Below are positions 10,345 through 23,338 of a stretch of 64,000 nt of DNA, in pieces. A program made the position numbers and the translations under genes. Each line of letters begins with the position of its first letter. Within the stretch, counting starts at the first letter, position 1. A model generated the notes under the pieces. It made no database searches, was not told the origin of the DNA, and worked only from the letters and a program-made list of their open reading frames with translations. The stretch comes from Strigops habroptila (Eukaryota > Chordata > Aves > Psittaciformes > Psittacidae), in the NCBI RefSeq assembly GCF_004027225.2, contig NC_046358.1, positions 6,293,284-6,357,283 of the forward strand. The letters are read 5' to 3'.

Positions 10345-10960
10345 TGGGAACACCCTTTTCTTTTCTTCTGTGTCTTCCAGCTGGGAATTTTGTCTTCTTT
10401 TCTTTCTTTTTTCCCTTCTTTCTCTCTCTCCCCCTACTATGTCTGCGTGTTTCTGTGACTCTTAGTTCTTCTCTCTGATTTTGCCTCCCTGGTCTCATTT
10501 CCCTTCCTTTTCTTTCTTCCTACACACTTCACTTCCTCTTCAGCTTTACTTGTGGCTTGTTCTTCTCAAGTTCTCATTGTAAGTCCTTCTTTCCAAGCTT
10601 GTCCCTCTCATAGGCTAACCCAAGCCTGACTCCCCACAAGGAGAGACAGAGACATTATGGCTGGAGCAGGGCATTGGCAGGAAGGCAAAGCTGGGGGTCA
10701 GGCGAGTTGCAAGCAAGCAAAGAAGAGCATGGAAGGAGAGGAAGGCAGGAAGGGACACTCACCAGGATACAGGCAGGAACAAGGAGAGCAAAGAAAAGTA
10801 TCAAGGAAGGATGGTGGGAAAACGATGGGAAGCTAGGGAAGAGCATAAGCAAGAGCAAGGAGAAGTAGGAGGATGTGAGAGATGCATTAGGAGGCAGGAG
10901 AGATTGGAGGTTTCATGAAGGGGAGTAAGTAAAGGTAGAACTACACTTGCAATAACAGAG
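10345..10960. other. Polypyrimidine block followed by polypurine block
   Basis: From about 10345 to 10600 the + strand is strongly C/T-rich (TTCTTTTCTTTCTTTTTTCC and similar). From about 10630 to 10960 it is strongly A/G-rich (GGAAGGAGAGGAAGGCAGG and similar). The change is abrupt. No gene is recognised on either strand. Confidence 0.75.
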
Positions 10961-11020
10961 GAGAGATTTAGATTAGGCATTAGGAAGAAATCCTTCACTA
11001 TGAGGGTGGTGAGGCACTGT
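10958..11020 (+). mobile_element. Short CR1 LINE fragment
   Basis: GAGATTTAGATTAGGCATTAGGAAG and TCACTATGAGGGTGGTGAGGCACTG are internal 3'-UTR CR1 landmarks. The fragment stops abruptly after GGCACTGTAG without the 3' terminus. Confidence 0.75.
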
Positions 11021-13829
11021 AGCTTGCAGTGCAAGCCTCTATCTTGCTCTGCAGCATGGGCACTAATGCACAGCCTGGGTGTAGACATGAGAAGCCCATA
11101 TAAATTAGGACTTGGATATTTTCCTACACTCCTTCCATCAACTGCGTGAAAGGTTGCCAGAAGTACTGCTTCGACCAGAAGTTTCACAGGGGATGAAGGC
11201 ACAATGGATCCTCTCAAATGAAGAAGATAGCGACACAGTGGAGATGGTGCTCAGCACCATGTGTGCCTCCAGCTGAGTTGCCTGGTACCCTCCCAAGTCC
11301 AGACACCCAGAGACCTCCAAACTCTGCTCTTCTGACACCTGCCATACTCAGGTATCCTGGCAGCCCCTTGGGCAACCTCTCCTCTAGAAAGTGAGGTTCT
11401 CTGGTCCCCTCTATATCACACAATCCTACATTCCAAAACCTGGTGTGCCTTGAGTTAAGTCACCATCCACATCGTTGTACCCTGACCCTCAGTGTTGGCA
11501 TATTGAAGCCAGTGGACTGAGGTCTGGAGACCTCCCTGAATGCCGAGTGCGCCGTAAGCGCTCCTCACAGGATAAATGCACTGCAGCGAACCTGAGGTGT
11601 CCTGTCAATGTTAAATGGAGACATCCCACATTATCCCAAATGGAGACTTAAGTGACACTTCTGAACTGCAGCAGTCTGGGGTCTCTTTCTTGAAGCATCA
11701 TCCGTATCCTTGAGACTGCGGAAACTCAGCTGGTCCCAAACCAAGCACCTCAGTCCCCTTGAAATTGAGGTGACTGGTCCTCACATTAAAACGCTGAGGA
11801 ATTTCAGTCTCCAAATGACACACTGGGCCTCACTGCATGGCAGCACCCTAGACCACTCCAGATGCTGCTATATCCCCAGGCACCATCCTGCCCCAGCCCA
11901 CACACTATTGAGATACCCCAGAACCCCACAGATTAAAGTGTCACAAAGACCTTCCTCACCTCACACCACTTGGAGTCTCCCCCAAAGTGACACAGCCTGA
12001 GATGCCCCCATGCAACATGGAAAGAAGCAGCCAGCAGTTGTAGAAGACACCTTATTGCTGTATTCAATTTCTTCTTCCAGGTGAAGATAAGGACCGTGTT
12101 TGAATAATCTTAATGCAGCTCTATTCTGGCACAGGCATATCCCCTCTGCAGATTTTAAGCCCAGGGTCAGGGGTGGCAGTAACAGTAAGACAGGCAATGT
12201 CAAAGGGCACATTTCCTCACTGAGTGCAGTTTCAGACTGAGATAAGGGCTGGATTTTGTTAATGCTGATGCTGCATATTATGTTTTCAGGGGTGGAAATA
12301 GTCTTTTCCTTAGTTATTTGCACCGTGCCCAAGAAAAACATGATTCCCATCAGAATCAGATGTTGCTGATGCTGTCCCATATGGGACAATCCCACCTTGC
12401 AGTGGAGAATCCCCCTGCTTCCCAGGACAAGATCCTGTGCCTCTATCATTTCAAAGCACATCTAGGGGGCAGCTGGATCTTGAGCCAGAGGATGCAAAAT
12501 GACACTATTATTTATATCTCTAATCACACCATTTTAGCCTCAATATTGAAACAGAGAAGGAGCCGCTAAACTTTTCAGATGTGTAGCGGAGAAGCAGGAC
12601 AGACAGAGACAGATTTCCCCCCAAGCAGTTCACACCAGCAACCAAAGGAAAAGACACAATGAACTAGGAAGCCAAAAATCAGCTAAAAAACCCCCATCTC
12701 TGCTGCTTCTGCAGCTGCCTGATGGTGAAAAGGAGCCATCACAATGCCAGAAGGAGATAATCCGCTGACAGCCGGTGATGCTAGTAAAGATAAATAAACA
12801 CAGGCTATTCGATCCCCTCTAAGGATTCCACGGTAGAAGGGGTGTCACTTCCTATCCCTCAGCGTTTTACAAACAGCAGAGAAATGTTTGTTTCTGGGGA
12901 ATAATTAATTTCTTTCAGCTCTGTGAAAGTAGAACTGCTGAGGGGTGCAACGGGCTGGGAATGGGCTTTTAGCACCTTGATTTGGACGTTTTCCTTGACT
13001 TTCAATCTGTGCAGGAGGCATTTCTTCTCCACGAGGGCAGGTAGAGTTCGAGGTCTCTCATTTTATCCATCAAGGTTAATACTCCTCATACAGTCTTCTC
13101 ATCTCTGCCAGGAGGGATTCCCTAAAGAATTCCTAAATTTTGAGTGAATTCCCCAGAAATATTAATTGATATAATTACTCCCTGGCCCTATAAGTTCAGT
13201 TTTGCTCATACCGAAGCCCTAGCAAGCAGCAAGCATCCTATGTGAGCGAGGGAAGACATGGTTCATGTGAAACTAGGGAGTTAAAAATATATTTTGCCAA
13301 GTCTCAATATTATATTTAGTAGTGCTGTCGTTGCCATGGTCTGAGGATAAAGAAGGGCAAGTCTTGAAGGTAATATATATCTATTATGAGATCAACCAGT
13401 ACTGCTGGAAAACAAACCAAGCTTTTAGGCACAAAAGCCTTTCTTTAGGTCCAAACTGGAAGCTGCAAATTTCATACAGATATTTGTAAATAGAGTTTTA
13501 TTCTTATTATAATATGCATTGCTTCCTCTCTGAAGTGCTGTCACACAGGACATTTCATTTCCCCGACTTCAGATATCCCACCAGGAATGAGGAATCTGCT
13601 GCTCCTCTAAGTACACATGGTGCAGGGAGAAGGTGACTTTTCAGTCCTGAGAGTAACATCTGAGGTGGGAATGAACCAGCCCAGAGGGCATCCTAAACAG
13701 CTGTACTTCATACACATTAGTCAAGCCGTTTACAGCAGATGTCCTCATGCCTGGAAACAAAACCGCAAGACTGTGATGCTTTCTGAACTCTCCCCTCGCC
13801 TCTTCCTCCTCCTCCTCCTCTATGTAGCA

Positions 13830-13844
13830 GTGGCCCCTAGTGGA
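13830..13844 (-). promoter_or_regulatory. CTCF-like motif
   Basis: The minus strand reads CCACTAGGGGCCACT, close to the CTCF core with one off-consensus base (GGGGC for GGGGG). It follows a (TCC)n tract at 13804-13820. Confidence 0.3.
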
Positions 13845-14439
13845 AGCTGCTGTGTGAGTTGACCCTGGTCTCCGTATCTGGTCTCTCCCAGGGAAGAGGT
13901 TGGCTGGGATGGGAGTTGTCAAGGATGCTGTTTTGTTTAGTAGAGATGGATGTCCAGCCCGTTTCCTCCACAGCCTTCCAACAGCCCCCTTATGTGATTC
14001 CTGTTCGAACAGTGTGTTTTATTAAAAGATAAACTGCTTCTCATTCCAATAAAGGTGATATGATTGAAAATATAAGGCCTGTTTTCATTCTCAGAAGAGA
14101 AAAACTCCAACCCACAGTACAAGAATTTTCATTCTATTCAAGAGCAAAGTCTATATGCCATTGGCACACACGAACAGAGAGGAAGCCTCTTGCACTGATT
14201 TCTTTTTATCCTCCACCAAAATATTACTACTTCCTTTATTCCTGAACCCATGAAAGTGACAATACTGAAGGAAAACAAAGATGCATCATTTATCACAGCC
14301 TTTCTTTGATAACATCCCAACTTGGGTACTTAGGAGGACTGTAAGAAATGGAGTGCATCCAGAAGGATCTTCCTCCTGGAAGCCCCTGGCAATCAGTGGT
14401 AAAAGGGCTTGATGACTCCAGTAGATTTGTTTCATCCTT

Positions 14440-14850
14440 TTCTGAACACATTCATACTTTCAGGCCCCATGAAATCTTGCAGCAATGAGTTCCAAAGATA
14501 ATCGTGCATTGAGCATAAAGGTATTGCTTTTTGTTTGAAACCTTGTCTGATCGTTTCACTCAGCGCCACTCACTCTTGCATCTTGAGGAACGGTGAACAA
14601 TTGCTCCCTATTCTCCTTCTCCATGCCACTCTCCATTAGCAGGCCTCTTACGTTCCCTCTCAGTTTTCTCTTATTTCAGCTGAAAAGTCCTAGTCCCCCC
14701 ATTATTTTTCCTCAAGGTGAATGTTATTCTTTTATCCCTTCTGTTGCTTAATTCTAGTGTATTTTGAAACACCATCCTTCAGCTTGCTCTGAGGTGGTGG
14801 GCACACGATGGCTTCATAAGTAGGCAAAATACAAATTTCAATAGGATTTT
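14440..14850 (-). mobile_element. Ancient CR1-type LINE remnant
   Basis: Antisense landmarks of old CR1 are seen on the + strand: GCAGCAATGAGTTCCAAAGA, then TCTCTTATTTCAGCTGAAAAGTCCTAGT, then TTTTGAAACACCATCCTTCAGC. The copy is strongly diverged and the boundaries are approximate. Confidence 0.6.
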
Positions 14851-17800
14851 ATAGACTTCAGATCACTCCCAACTCCTTGTTTAACTACCTGGCTGATGGC
14901 AAGCACCGCATCAATGCTTTCAGAAGCCCTGATGATATTAGCAGTGAGACTAAGGTGACCTGGAACTTTGCAATGTTTTCCAACTATCACAGGCTTTTAT
15001 TTATCCACTACAGTGCTTCCAAGTCCACTGCAAGAGAAACTAATCAAATTATGTCGTGTTTCCACTTGATTGCCTATCAGAGTTTTGAAAGAAACAGCCT
15101 TTTCATTCTGTCCCTCCTAGTAAGAGAAAAAAACATTTATGCTTACATGTACGATTCATATAGGGAAGCGATGCCAATGAGATCTGTGAATATATTGACA
15201 TTATCTAACTGTCTTTTAGCTGAAAAGCATAATGCTCATGTATCTTACTGTTATTAATCAATTTTGAACACAAAGAATGTACAAACAGGCTTAATTGCTG
15301 AATTCCCTAACTCTTGAGTGATATATTTTGCAACTTGCCTATCACTCAAACAACAGAAGACTTGAGTGGAAGATATTAAAATCAATCATAAATAAAGCAT
15401 CTGTGTAGACCTCTCTCTACATACACGTGCCTCTGGATTTATGATGCAGTAGCTGTATTGGAAGACATGACTAAGTAAAAAGAGCATCATCTTGCGGTGC
15501 AGATGCCTTCCATGTCTATCAGGTTTATTGACTCTTTTTTGATCTTTACTTTGCTCCTTCCCACTCCATTCAAATTGCAGCTGGATTCAACTCTGGATTA
15601 TCCAAGAAAGCAGCAAGACAAGATAACACAGCCAAAGCAGAAAGCCAGGAATAGCCAGGCATGCCCGGAAGGTCGAAGAGGTTGTTATGCCATTGGGAAG
15701 GATTAGTGACCCCAGGGGCTGTGATGGGCAGGGGACCACAGCTCCAGAAGATACAACACTGTGGCATGGTGCTGCAGGAACACTGCAGTGCTCCCACAAG
15801 CCCACACTAGTTCAGTGTCAGTCACCTCAGGGGTATCTGCACCCATGATACACTTAATCCCAGATAATCTAGAGTTGACTAACACTATTTGCTGTTAGGC
15901 CATGAAAGCCCACTCTGAATCCCTGCACCGGCACTGACCTCTCTGTCCACTGAGTCATCGTTAACGCTTATTCTTGCATGCAAAGCCAGGCGCAGCTCCG
16001 CTCCTGAATTCCCCTTCCCTATCCCTCTTCCATAGTTCCACAGCTCCTTTTCCCTTCCCTGACCCTGACCCTACACCGGGCCACTTCTCAGCACAGTGAA
16101 GTCAGGACAACACGTAGTATACACATGGGATTTCAATAGTTTAATACTCCCCAAAGCTTACTACTTCTGCATTGCTCTGAAACACCAGTACTCTTCTTGC
16201 TATGTCATTCTATAGGAGAAGATGCTGTTCAGCTGGGAGTCCCAAACTGGCAGCTCAAACGTATACATTGGCAAATACTTCAAGAGAAATTAATTGATTT
16301 TTAGGTGCTCCATCCACTGAAATCCCAGTCTCTTTGTGTACCATAGAACCACAGAATCTTGGAATGGTTTGGGTTGGAAGGGACCATCTAGTTCCAAACT
16401 CGCTGCCATGGGCAGGGGCACCTTCCACTAGACCAGGTTGCTCAAAGCCCCATCCAGCCTGGCATCAAACACTTCCAGGGATGGGACATCCACACGTATT
16501 TAGTGATATGGAAGGATTTAGGGGCCAAATTTATGTAAATATTTTTGAAAACCATAATTATTATTTCTTATTGAGGTGCTTAACATCCTGAAATTATCAC
16601 CATCATGTAGTTTCCTAAGGCACTTTGCTTCCCTGCCTCTCCCCTGTAGTGACCTTCTACATTGTATGTTCCTTGGGGTATAGGCTCTGCTTTATCACGT
16701 CTCTCCTGTGAGGTGCCAAAATGACCACTAACACCTAAAAGAACTAAAAAGACATGATATCCTGTCTACTGGTGTTGTTGCTGGTGTAATTTCCTTTTGG
16801 TAGGTCCTTAAAAACTTTCTCGGCAGCTTCATTTCCATCCACAGCTTTCCAATTCTACTAAACTGCATCCCCTCCGAGCTCCTCAAAAATGAAAGTGAGA
16901 GAATTCTGCTGAAGGCATCTGGAAAAGGGTATTTTGATGGAGACTAGATATCCCTAATCACTGATGGTGCAACAGTCTCCAGGTGAAACAGTGGCGTGAC
17001 CGACGTGACAACAGATCAGCCTGAATTAGGGGCATTACATGGTTTAAAAAGGGTGATGAGCCAAAAAGAGCTTCTTTCACCTGATGAGCTGCATTTGCTC
17101 CTAGGATACTTCATACTGCTGGCTTAAAAATGAGAAACTGTTCCCTGGACCGTTTGCATCTTGGCACACAATTTCCAGCTCATTGTGATTCTAAACAGTG
17201 TACGGGATCTGTAAGCATGCTTAGTCAGCCCAGGCAGCCACCTGAGAGCCATAAGCAATGTCCCCTTTATGACTGCTCACATCTACTTAAAGAGGAAAAG
17301 ATGAAAAAAAGGGTGAGGAAACCCATTCCTCTTGATTCCCAGAGACAGTATCGCTGCTCAGATCTGCCTTCAATCTGGAAGCAGCCAGACCACCAGATTC
17401 TCTGCAAGCAGATGCACCTCCAGAAGTGAAGAGCAAAGGCTTGTGAAGGGTAAGAGACAAGAGGCACTCCGGCCTTCCCAAATTGCAGATCTGATACAGA
17501 ATTACTGGTGGAAATAGCCAACATTTTGCTGGAGGTCAGCAGATAAGGAGCTGCCAACCTCCCGAACTTCACATACCGAAACCTTAATGTGACTGAAACC
17601 CTGAGACGGGAGCCAAGGGAGAGCTCTGAGGGTTGCCAGCAGGTATGAGTGGCTCCTCACAGTTTCCCCCCTGCTCTCTGGTGCAACAGGCCAGGCTACT
17701 CTCTGTGCTACAGTCCTCTGCTTTGTATGAAATAACCAGTATCTCTGGTAAGCAAAACAGTAAGTGACAAGGGGAAGGGAAAGCAAGACAGAGCCATCCT

Positions 17801-20800
17801 CTCAAGGCTAACCTTGGGAGAGTTCGCATGCCCAGTGAAATCCCGCTGCAGACACGATGCTGTGCTGTGCTCACAGGCCTTACCTGGCAAAACATGAATT
17901 TTGCAAAAGGCACAGGGCAGCACAAAGGCTGAATTACCTTTCCTGGAATATAGATCCCAGGCAATGCACTCCTATGACTGTTCTAGCTCATAGTCACAGT
18001 CACCTGCTGCCTCCCAGGCTGAGCATCCAAGGAATGAGGTTTGTAGCTGCATCGCTCCTGGCTAGACCAATGGACCACTGCCGAGTGAGCAAGTCCTTTT
18101 GGATGGGCCAGGGTAAGTAGGGGTCTGCTTCATTAGCTCCTGCGTAAGGCAATAATCCATGCTTGGAGTCAGAGGTTGCTGTGTTAAGCCACGCAGTTTT
18201 ACTTAGGCTGATGTCCTTAATGGCAAGTGCCTTGTGCGCGTCATGCTTTCAGGCTGTGGCCCCAACTGGTGGTCTAAACCATCTGCTTAATTTTCCTTAT
18301 CATCTGGAAGTGAGTGATGCCCTATCCTTACCAGACCCCGGGAAGAGGAAGGTATTTGCTTGTAGAAGGATTTCTTTGCCTGGATCCCGCTGCAGAGATA
18401 ACCCCGTGTTCAAACACTGATGAGAAAACCAGGCAGGTTCCCGACTGTTTTCGTAGGCTGGGGTATGTCTTGCCTGAAATGGTCTTACAGCTTTCTCTTT
18501 TAAGCATGGCTGCACAGGTTATCTCCCCTCTTACTTGCAGCCGTCCAGCAACTCTGCCAAGAGCACAGTGAAAAACAGCAATAGGCAAGTAACTAACTCT
18601 TGGTTTATTTTCTAAGGTAGTTTTGTTGCAGAAAACCAGGGGAATAGAAAGTGCTGCATGGCTGCTCCACTGTCAACTTGATCTGTGTAACCTGTAGCTC
18701 AGGAGCCTTTGCACTTGCTGCTAATTCCTTTAAATGTGAGTTGCTACAAGACTGTTTCTGCATGCGACTAATGTCTTCTCAGATGTTGCTGTAAGTATTC
18801 TCAGCAAAGAGCACTGTAAGATGGGCTGGCTGTAGCAAAGCTAGCACGTTATGATGCAACTTGTTTTGAACACTTAGTACAGTAACCATCACTAATAACA
18901 GCTGATTACTCTCGAGATGCCCCTCCATGAACACTTTACACAGACTGTGCTTCCTTCTCTGAAATTCACCCAAACTGGTGAAACAACATTCAATGAGAAG
19001 CACCATCGAGCAGCTGCTTGCAAGTTCTCATTGAAAGCCTCTTGATTTTTGTGACTTTTCCACTAACTTTGGGAAGAGTTGACTTGTACTTGTAAGAGCT
19101 CCTAGGAAACAAACTTGGCAAAGTGAGCATCCAGGGTGATGCGATCAAGCAGACAGTGGAAAAGCCAAACCAAGATACGACTTTTGATGAGCAGCATGAA
19201 CACCACATTTGGAGGCACAGGTACGGAGGGCAACCTTGTGCAAAAAGACTCAGAAAACCAAGGAGGGAATTCCTTTCTTAGGCTTCTAGCAAGATTTCCT
19301 TTCACTGCAAGGAGAGCATGCTCAGGATTTCTGCATGAAGCCAACAACCAACCAGTTAACTCAAGCACGTAGCTGTGCATCCGATGGCCCTGTTGCTTCC
19401 AATCTTGTGCATGAAATCACTTCTAGTGCTGCTAGAAGGTCACACGTACACCCATGGAGGCCCTTTTTGCTGATGTGGAAGTGAAGCCGAGTACCACAGA
19501 AGATGGGACCACTCCATCATCACAAGTCTGAACAAAGGAATTCTTTTAACAACATGTGCCGTTGTTAAAGGAAGAACTTTCAGCATGTCTGTAACGCTCA
19601 GGATTTGTGGCTTAAACTGCTAAACTCAGGGTATAAAAGGGGCTGAGCCACTCTACCTGTGACCTGAAGATCACTGTGGGTAGTGTGCACTGAGTGTAAC
19701 GGGTATCCCGAGATGCCCATCACAGCCTGAGATCTAAAACAAACCATGTACAATTTCTTTGCACATCTACAGCAACAGCTAATGATTATTTTTTTTTGCT
19801 TTGAACTTTGTCCAAAGTTCATCTCGAAAACAAACTTTAGTCAAAGTGCGCGTATTGACTCCGCAGCAGAATAAACATGCTGAATCTCTAATAGTGCTTC
19901 GGCACTCGTGTTAGCCTCTTTTAACCTGCTTATTAACCAGAAAGATAAAAAGCAGTGAAATAAACAGCCTTTACTCGGGATTTGTTTTTCTGGTGCCTCT
20001 ATCAAAGACTCTGAGGGACAAAAAAAACCTTACTTTTCAGAGTAAGCTGACTCCTTTTCTTACTTCAAACCCTAACTAAAGGTAACATGAAAATCCAGGC
20101 TGTTGACAGGTTCTAACTCTCAGCTTGAACCACCGGTAGTAAAAGTTTACACAGGGGGGGAAATCTGAGTATCGGGGCTGGGATTTTTGGAGGAGTTTAG
20201 GAACTGGTTATGGAGTTGAGGCTGGAGGGGTGAGCGGAGGGAAGGGGCTGGATGTAACTGCAGTAAACTAACGTATGATCGGACAGCAATCAACCCGACC
20301 CTGGTATTACTTGATCTGTTGAGTGGCTGTAAAATAGAAAGAAGTATTAAAAGCAAATTTAAATCTATTAAAAATCATTTAATATTTTTATTACACTAAC
20401 CATAACACTTCTTGTTACAGTTGGAGATATTAGAAAACCTACTGCGATGGCCATCAGATTTTTTGGCAGTCCAGTGGCATGTGGCCTTACCTGTTAACCC
20501 ATAATGTGCACCTACCAGCAACTATTTGATGGTATTTTCTGTGGTTTTATGTTTTTCAGTGCCCCATCAACTCTGCTTTTCAGATTCAGGCTTGCAAAAA
20601 AAGAGAACAAGTTTAAAAAGAAACAGGGGGTAAGAAAAATTCCCTCAAAAAGCCAAACAATGTGACATTGCATTGAAAAACAAGGGCATTTTTGGAGGAC
20701 TCCATTTACTTTGTAAGTTTTCCTTTTTGTGCCCTTAAGGTTTGTGTCTTCAAGCTCTTATTTACAAACCCACAGGCTACAAGCTTAATGAAACAAAAAT

Positions 20801-21829
20801 AACCCCAAGTTTCTTGCATAATTGTAGGAGTCCAGGAGCTACAGCTTTAAGAAAGGCACCAACTAAGTTCACAATTAAAATCCCACAGAACTTGGTGACC
20901 AACGGGTGGAAAATTAACAGTTATTAAATAAACAACAGCTTGGTAGCCTCATTTTTTGACAGTGGACAGGGAACCTTGCTGTAAATCCCCACTCACATCG
21001 AGCACACCAGAATCCTCCAGATGATAACACTGCGCATTACTGCCCAATGACGACGAGTCCCCGAGTTACTCATCAAGACTGCTTTATGGATTTAGTTTCA
21101 CAACATAATAATGAGTTCATCGCAGTTTCCTGAAGCATCTGCAGGGATAATGCAAACACTTACTTTTCTTCCCAACTTGTGAACACTTTGAAGGAATAAA
21201 GTGATGTGAGAGGATATTAAAAAGAAGAAATAAATCAGGTTTGCATTGCATCAACCCCCAGATTTCTGTGAGAGCTCGTGCAAATCCCACAGCGTCCAGA
21301 ACATGTCCCACCGCTTTATAGCAGTGGTGGCTCTGAGATAAAGGAGAGGTTTGGGGTATTTCTGGGACTCAAAGACTTTCAGAAGCCAGAGGCATGTACC
21401 ACGGCTGGAAGTTAAGCTGGTTTATTGCAGGTAAGGACTGATCCTGCTTGGGTTGGCTGCTTGGGTTTGGGCAGCCCCCAGCAGCTGAATGCCTGGGAAC
21501 TGCAGCCCCCAAGCTGCCCTTTCATGTGAAGGGGGGGACAGAAACACCCGAGGAGCCTTGTGCACCCCAAATATTGATCCCATTGCCAGCAACCCCCAAA
21601 GCCGATCGCACGGTTGTTTGCCTTTCGCCTCAACAGGCACGGCAGGTTGGGGTTGAGATGCGTGATGTGTAACTTCCCCGCTTGGAACCTGCCTGGGAAA
21701 CTTTGTGACTCGCCGAGATTTATTTTTGTCTTTTTGGGAGGGGGATTAAAAGAGGAAGAATTAAAAAAAAAAAAAAAAGGAAAAAGAAAAGGTAAAAGCA
21801 AAAAGGCGATGAAAGCTGACGAGCCGCCC
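14851..21829. other. Intergenic stretch upstream of the PHF21A CpG island, no recognised gene
   Basis: One CR1 fragment (16342-16495) and an A16 run near 21.77 kb are the only elements seen. Open frames such as 14877-15257 (+) and 17584-17964 (-) show no domain, no splice context and no family resemblance. Confidence 0.6.
16342..16495 (-). mobile_element. CR1 LINE 3' fragment
   Basis: It starts CATAGAACCACAGAATC with GGAATGGTTTGGGTTGGAAG, and passes through GCCATGGGCAGGGGCACC and CCACTAGACCAGGTTGCTC. It ends after CACTTCCAGGGATGGGACAT. The fragment is only about 150 bases and comparatively little diverged. Confidence 0.9.
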
Positions 21830-22230
21830 GAAAGCAAATGGCAGCATCACCCAGCGCCGGAGTAAAGTTAATCAATAAATAAGCGAACCCCGCTGCATGA
21901 GGCGGAAAAGCGGCGGCGGAGAGAGGGGAGGAGAGAAGAAGAGGGAAAACCCTCCCCGGCCGCACGGCGAGCGGGAGCGCGGCTCCGGCCAGGAACATGG
22001 CAGTGCCGGCGGCAGGGATGGGGATGAGGATCGGGATGAGAGGAACACCGCTCTTCCCCCCGCCGCAGCTTCCTGCCCCCCCCCCCCCCGCACCCCCGGC
22101 CCTGTTGCATCAACTTCCTGTGCGGAGCCCCTCGCGCGCGGCTCCTCCCGCCCCAGCTTCCTGCGCGCGGCCCCGCGCCCGCGCACCCGCACGGCCGGGC
22201 GGGGGGAGAGGGAGGGAGGGGAAGCGGCGT

Positions 22231-22245
22231 GGGGGGGGGGGGGGG
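22231..22245 (+). repeat. G15 homopolymer in the CpG island
   Basis: Fifteen consecutive G follow GGCGT and lie 3' of a G-rich stretch (22201-22221) containing several GGG runs. Together they have clear quadruplex potential on the + strand. A C14 run lies at 22076-22089 and a C13 run at 23436-23448, so both strands of the island carry long G tracts. Such runs are also prone to sequencing-length error. Confidence 0.9.
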
Positions 22246-23298
22246 AGCGCCGTGCGCCGGCCGAGCCCCCCCTCCTCCTTTCCCCTCAATCCCCCCTCTC
22301 CATCCATCCATCAATGCTGCCCTCCCTCGGCCGTGCGCCCCCCGCCCGGTGCCGGCGGTGCGGTGCTGGTGCGGTGCGGCCGCCCGGTGCCGTGTCTCCC
22401 CCCCCCTCCCCCCCCATCGCCGCTCCGGCAGAGTTTGGTGCCCTACTTCACTCTACTTTAGTTTCACTCACTTTACATCCGGGCTTTTTCCCTAGGCAAT
22501 GGGTGCCGCAGCACTACCCGTTCCTTAGGCAAAGGGAAATAAATTCGCCGCACCGACACGACAAGTAGTCCCCCTCAGGAGAAGGCGCTGAGCCCGCCCT
22601 CTACTCCGCTATACACACACCCCCCCCTCCCCTTTCCCTCCTCCTCCTCCTTATCCTCCTCAACCCGGCCCCGCTATGGCGGTAGAGGATGATGAAGGGG
22701 AGGGCGTGGACCCGCCGGTCCGGTCTTCCCCTCGTTTCCCCCCGCGGGTCTCGGTCGGCGGGCCGGGGGCGCGCGCGGCGGCGTGTCGGGAGCGCGCCTC
22801 AGGCAGGGAGGGAGGGAGGGAGGCCGGCGGCGGAGGGATCCAGCGAGCGGTGCTGCGGCCGGGCCGGGTGAATGGGATTGAAGAAGAGTTCAGCTTCTCG
22901 GCTTGTTTTTGTGTCACAGTTTGTCTCCTCCTGCGCCTCGCCGGCTTCGTGCCTCCCTCCCCGCCCGCACCCTCCTCCCCGCCGCAGGACGAGCCCCCCG
23001 CGGACAGGGGGAAGGAAAAGGACCCCACAGAGGCGAGAGCGAGCGAAGAGGAGGAGGAGGAGGAGAAGGGAGCAACCTACCATCTTCCACTCCCCGCTTA
23101 GCTTAAAGAAAGTGAGAGGAGGAGAGAGGCGCCCAGAAGAGGGGGACAGGGAGGCCCGGAGGAGCGGCGGCGCCGGCACCCTCCCCCTATGAAGAAGAGT
23201 CCTCCCCCTCCCACAGAGGTCCTGCCAGGGGGACCCGGGCCGGCCCGCACCAGCACCGCCGCCGCCAGCAGGGTGTAGTATCCCACCTTTCGGATTCG

Positions 23299-23338
23299 CC
23301 TCCTCCTCCTCCTCTTCCTCCTCCTCCTCCTCCTCCCT
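23299..23338 (+). repeat. (CCT)n polypyrimidine tract in the CpG island
   Basis: About 40 bases of CCTCCT repeats are broken by a single CTTCC. A matching (GAG)n purine tract lies at 23046-23070, about 230 bases upstream. The two are complementary and could pair in RNA or form triplex-prone DNA. Translations through them (poly-Glu, poly-Arg, poly-Gly) explain the spurious long frames here. Confidence 0.85.

Larger units (their letters stand above)
8001..14439. other. Intergenic stretch with no recognised gene
   Basis: Apart from the pyrimidine/purine block, the short CR1 fragment near 10.96 kb and a CTCF-like site, nothing is identifiable. Short open frames have ordinary non-coding character. 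Confidence 0.6.

Noticed and set aside
19891..19910. GTGCTTCGGCACTCG, resembling the start of U6 snRNA
   Set aside because: The sequence after it does not follow U6, so it is a chance hairpin.
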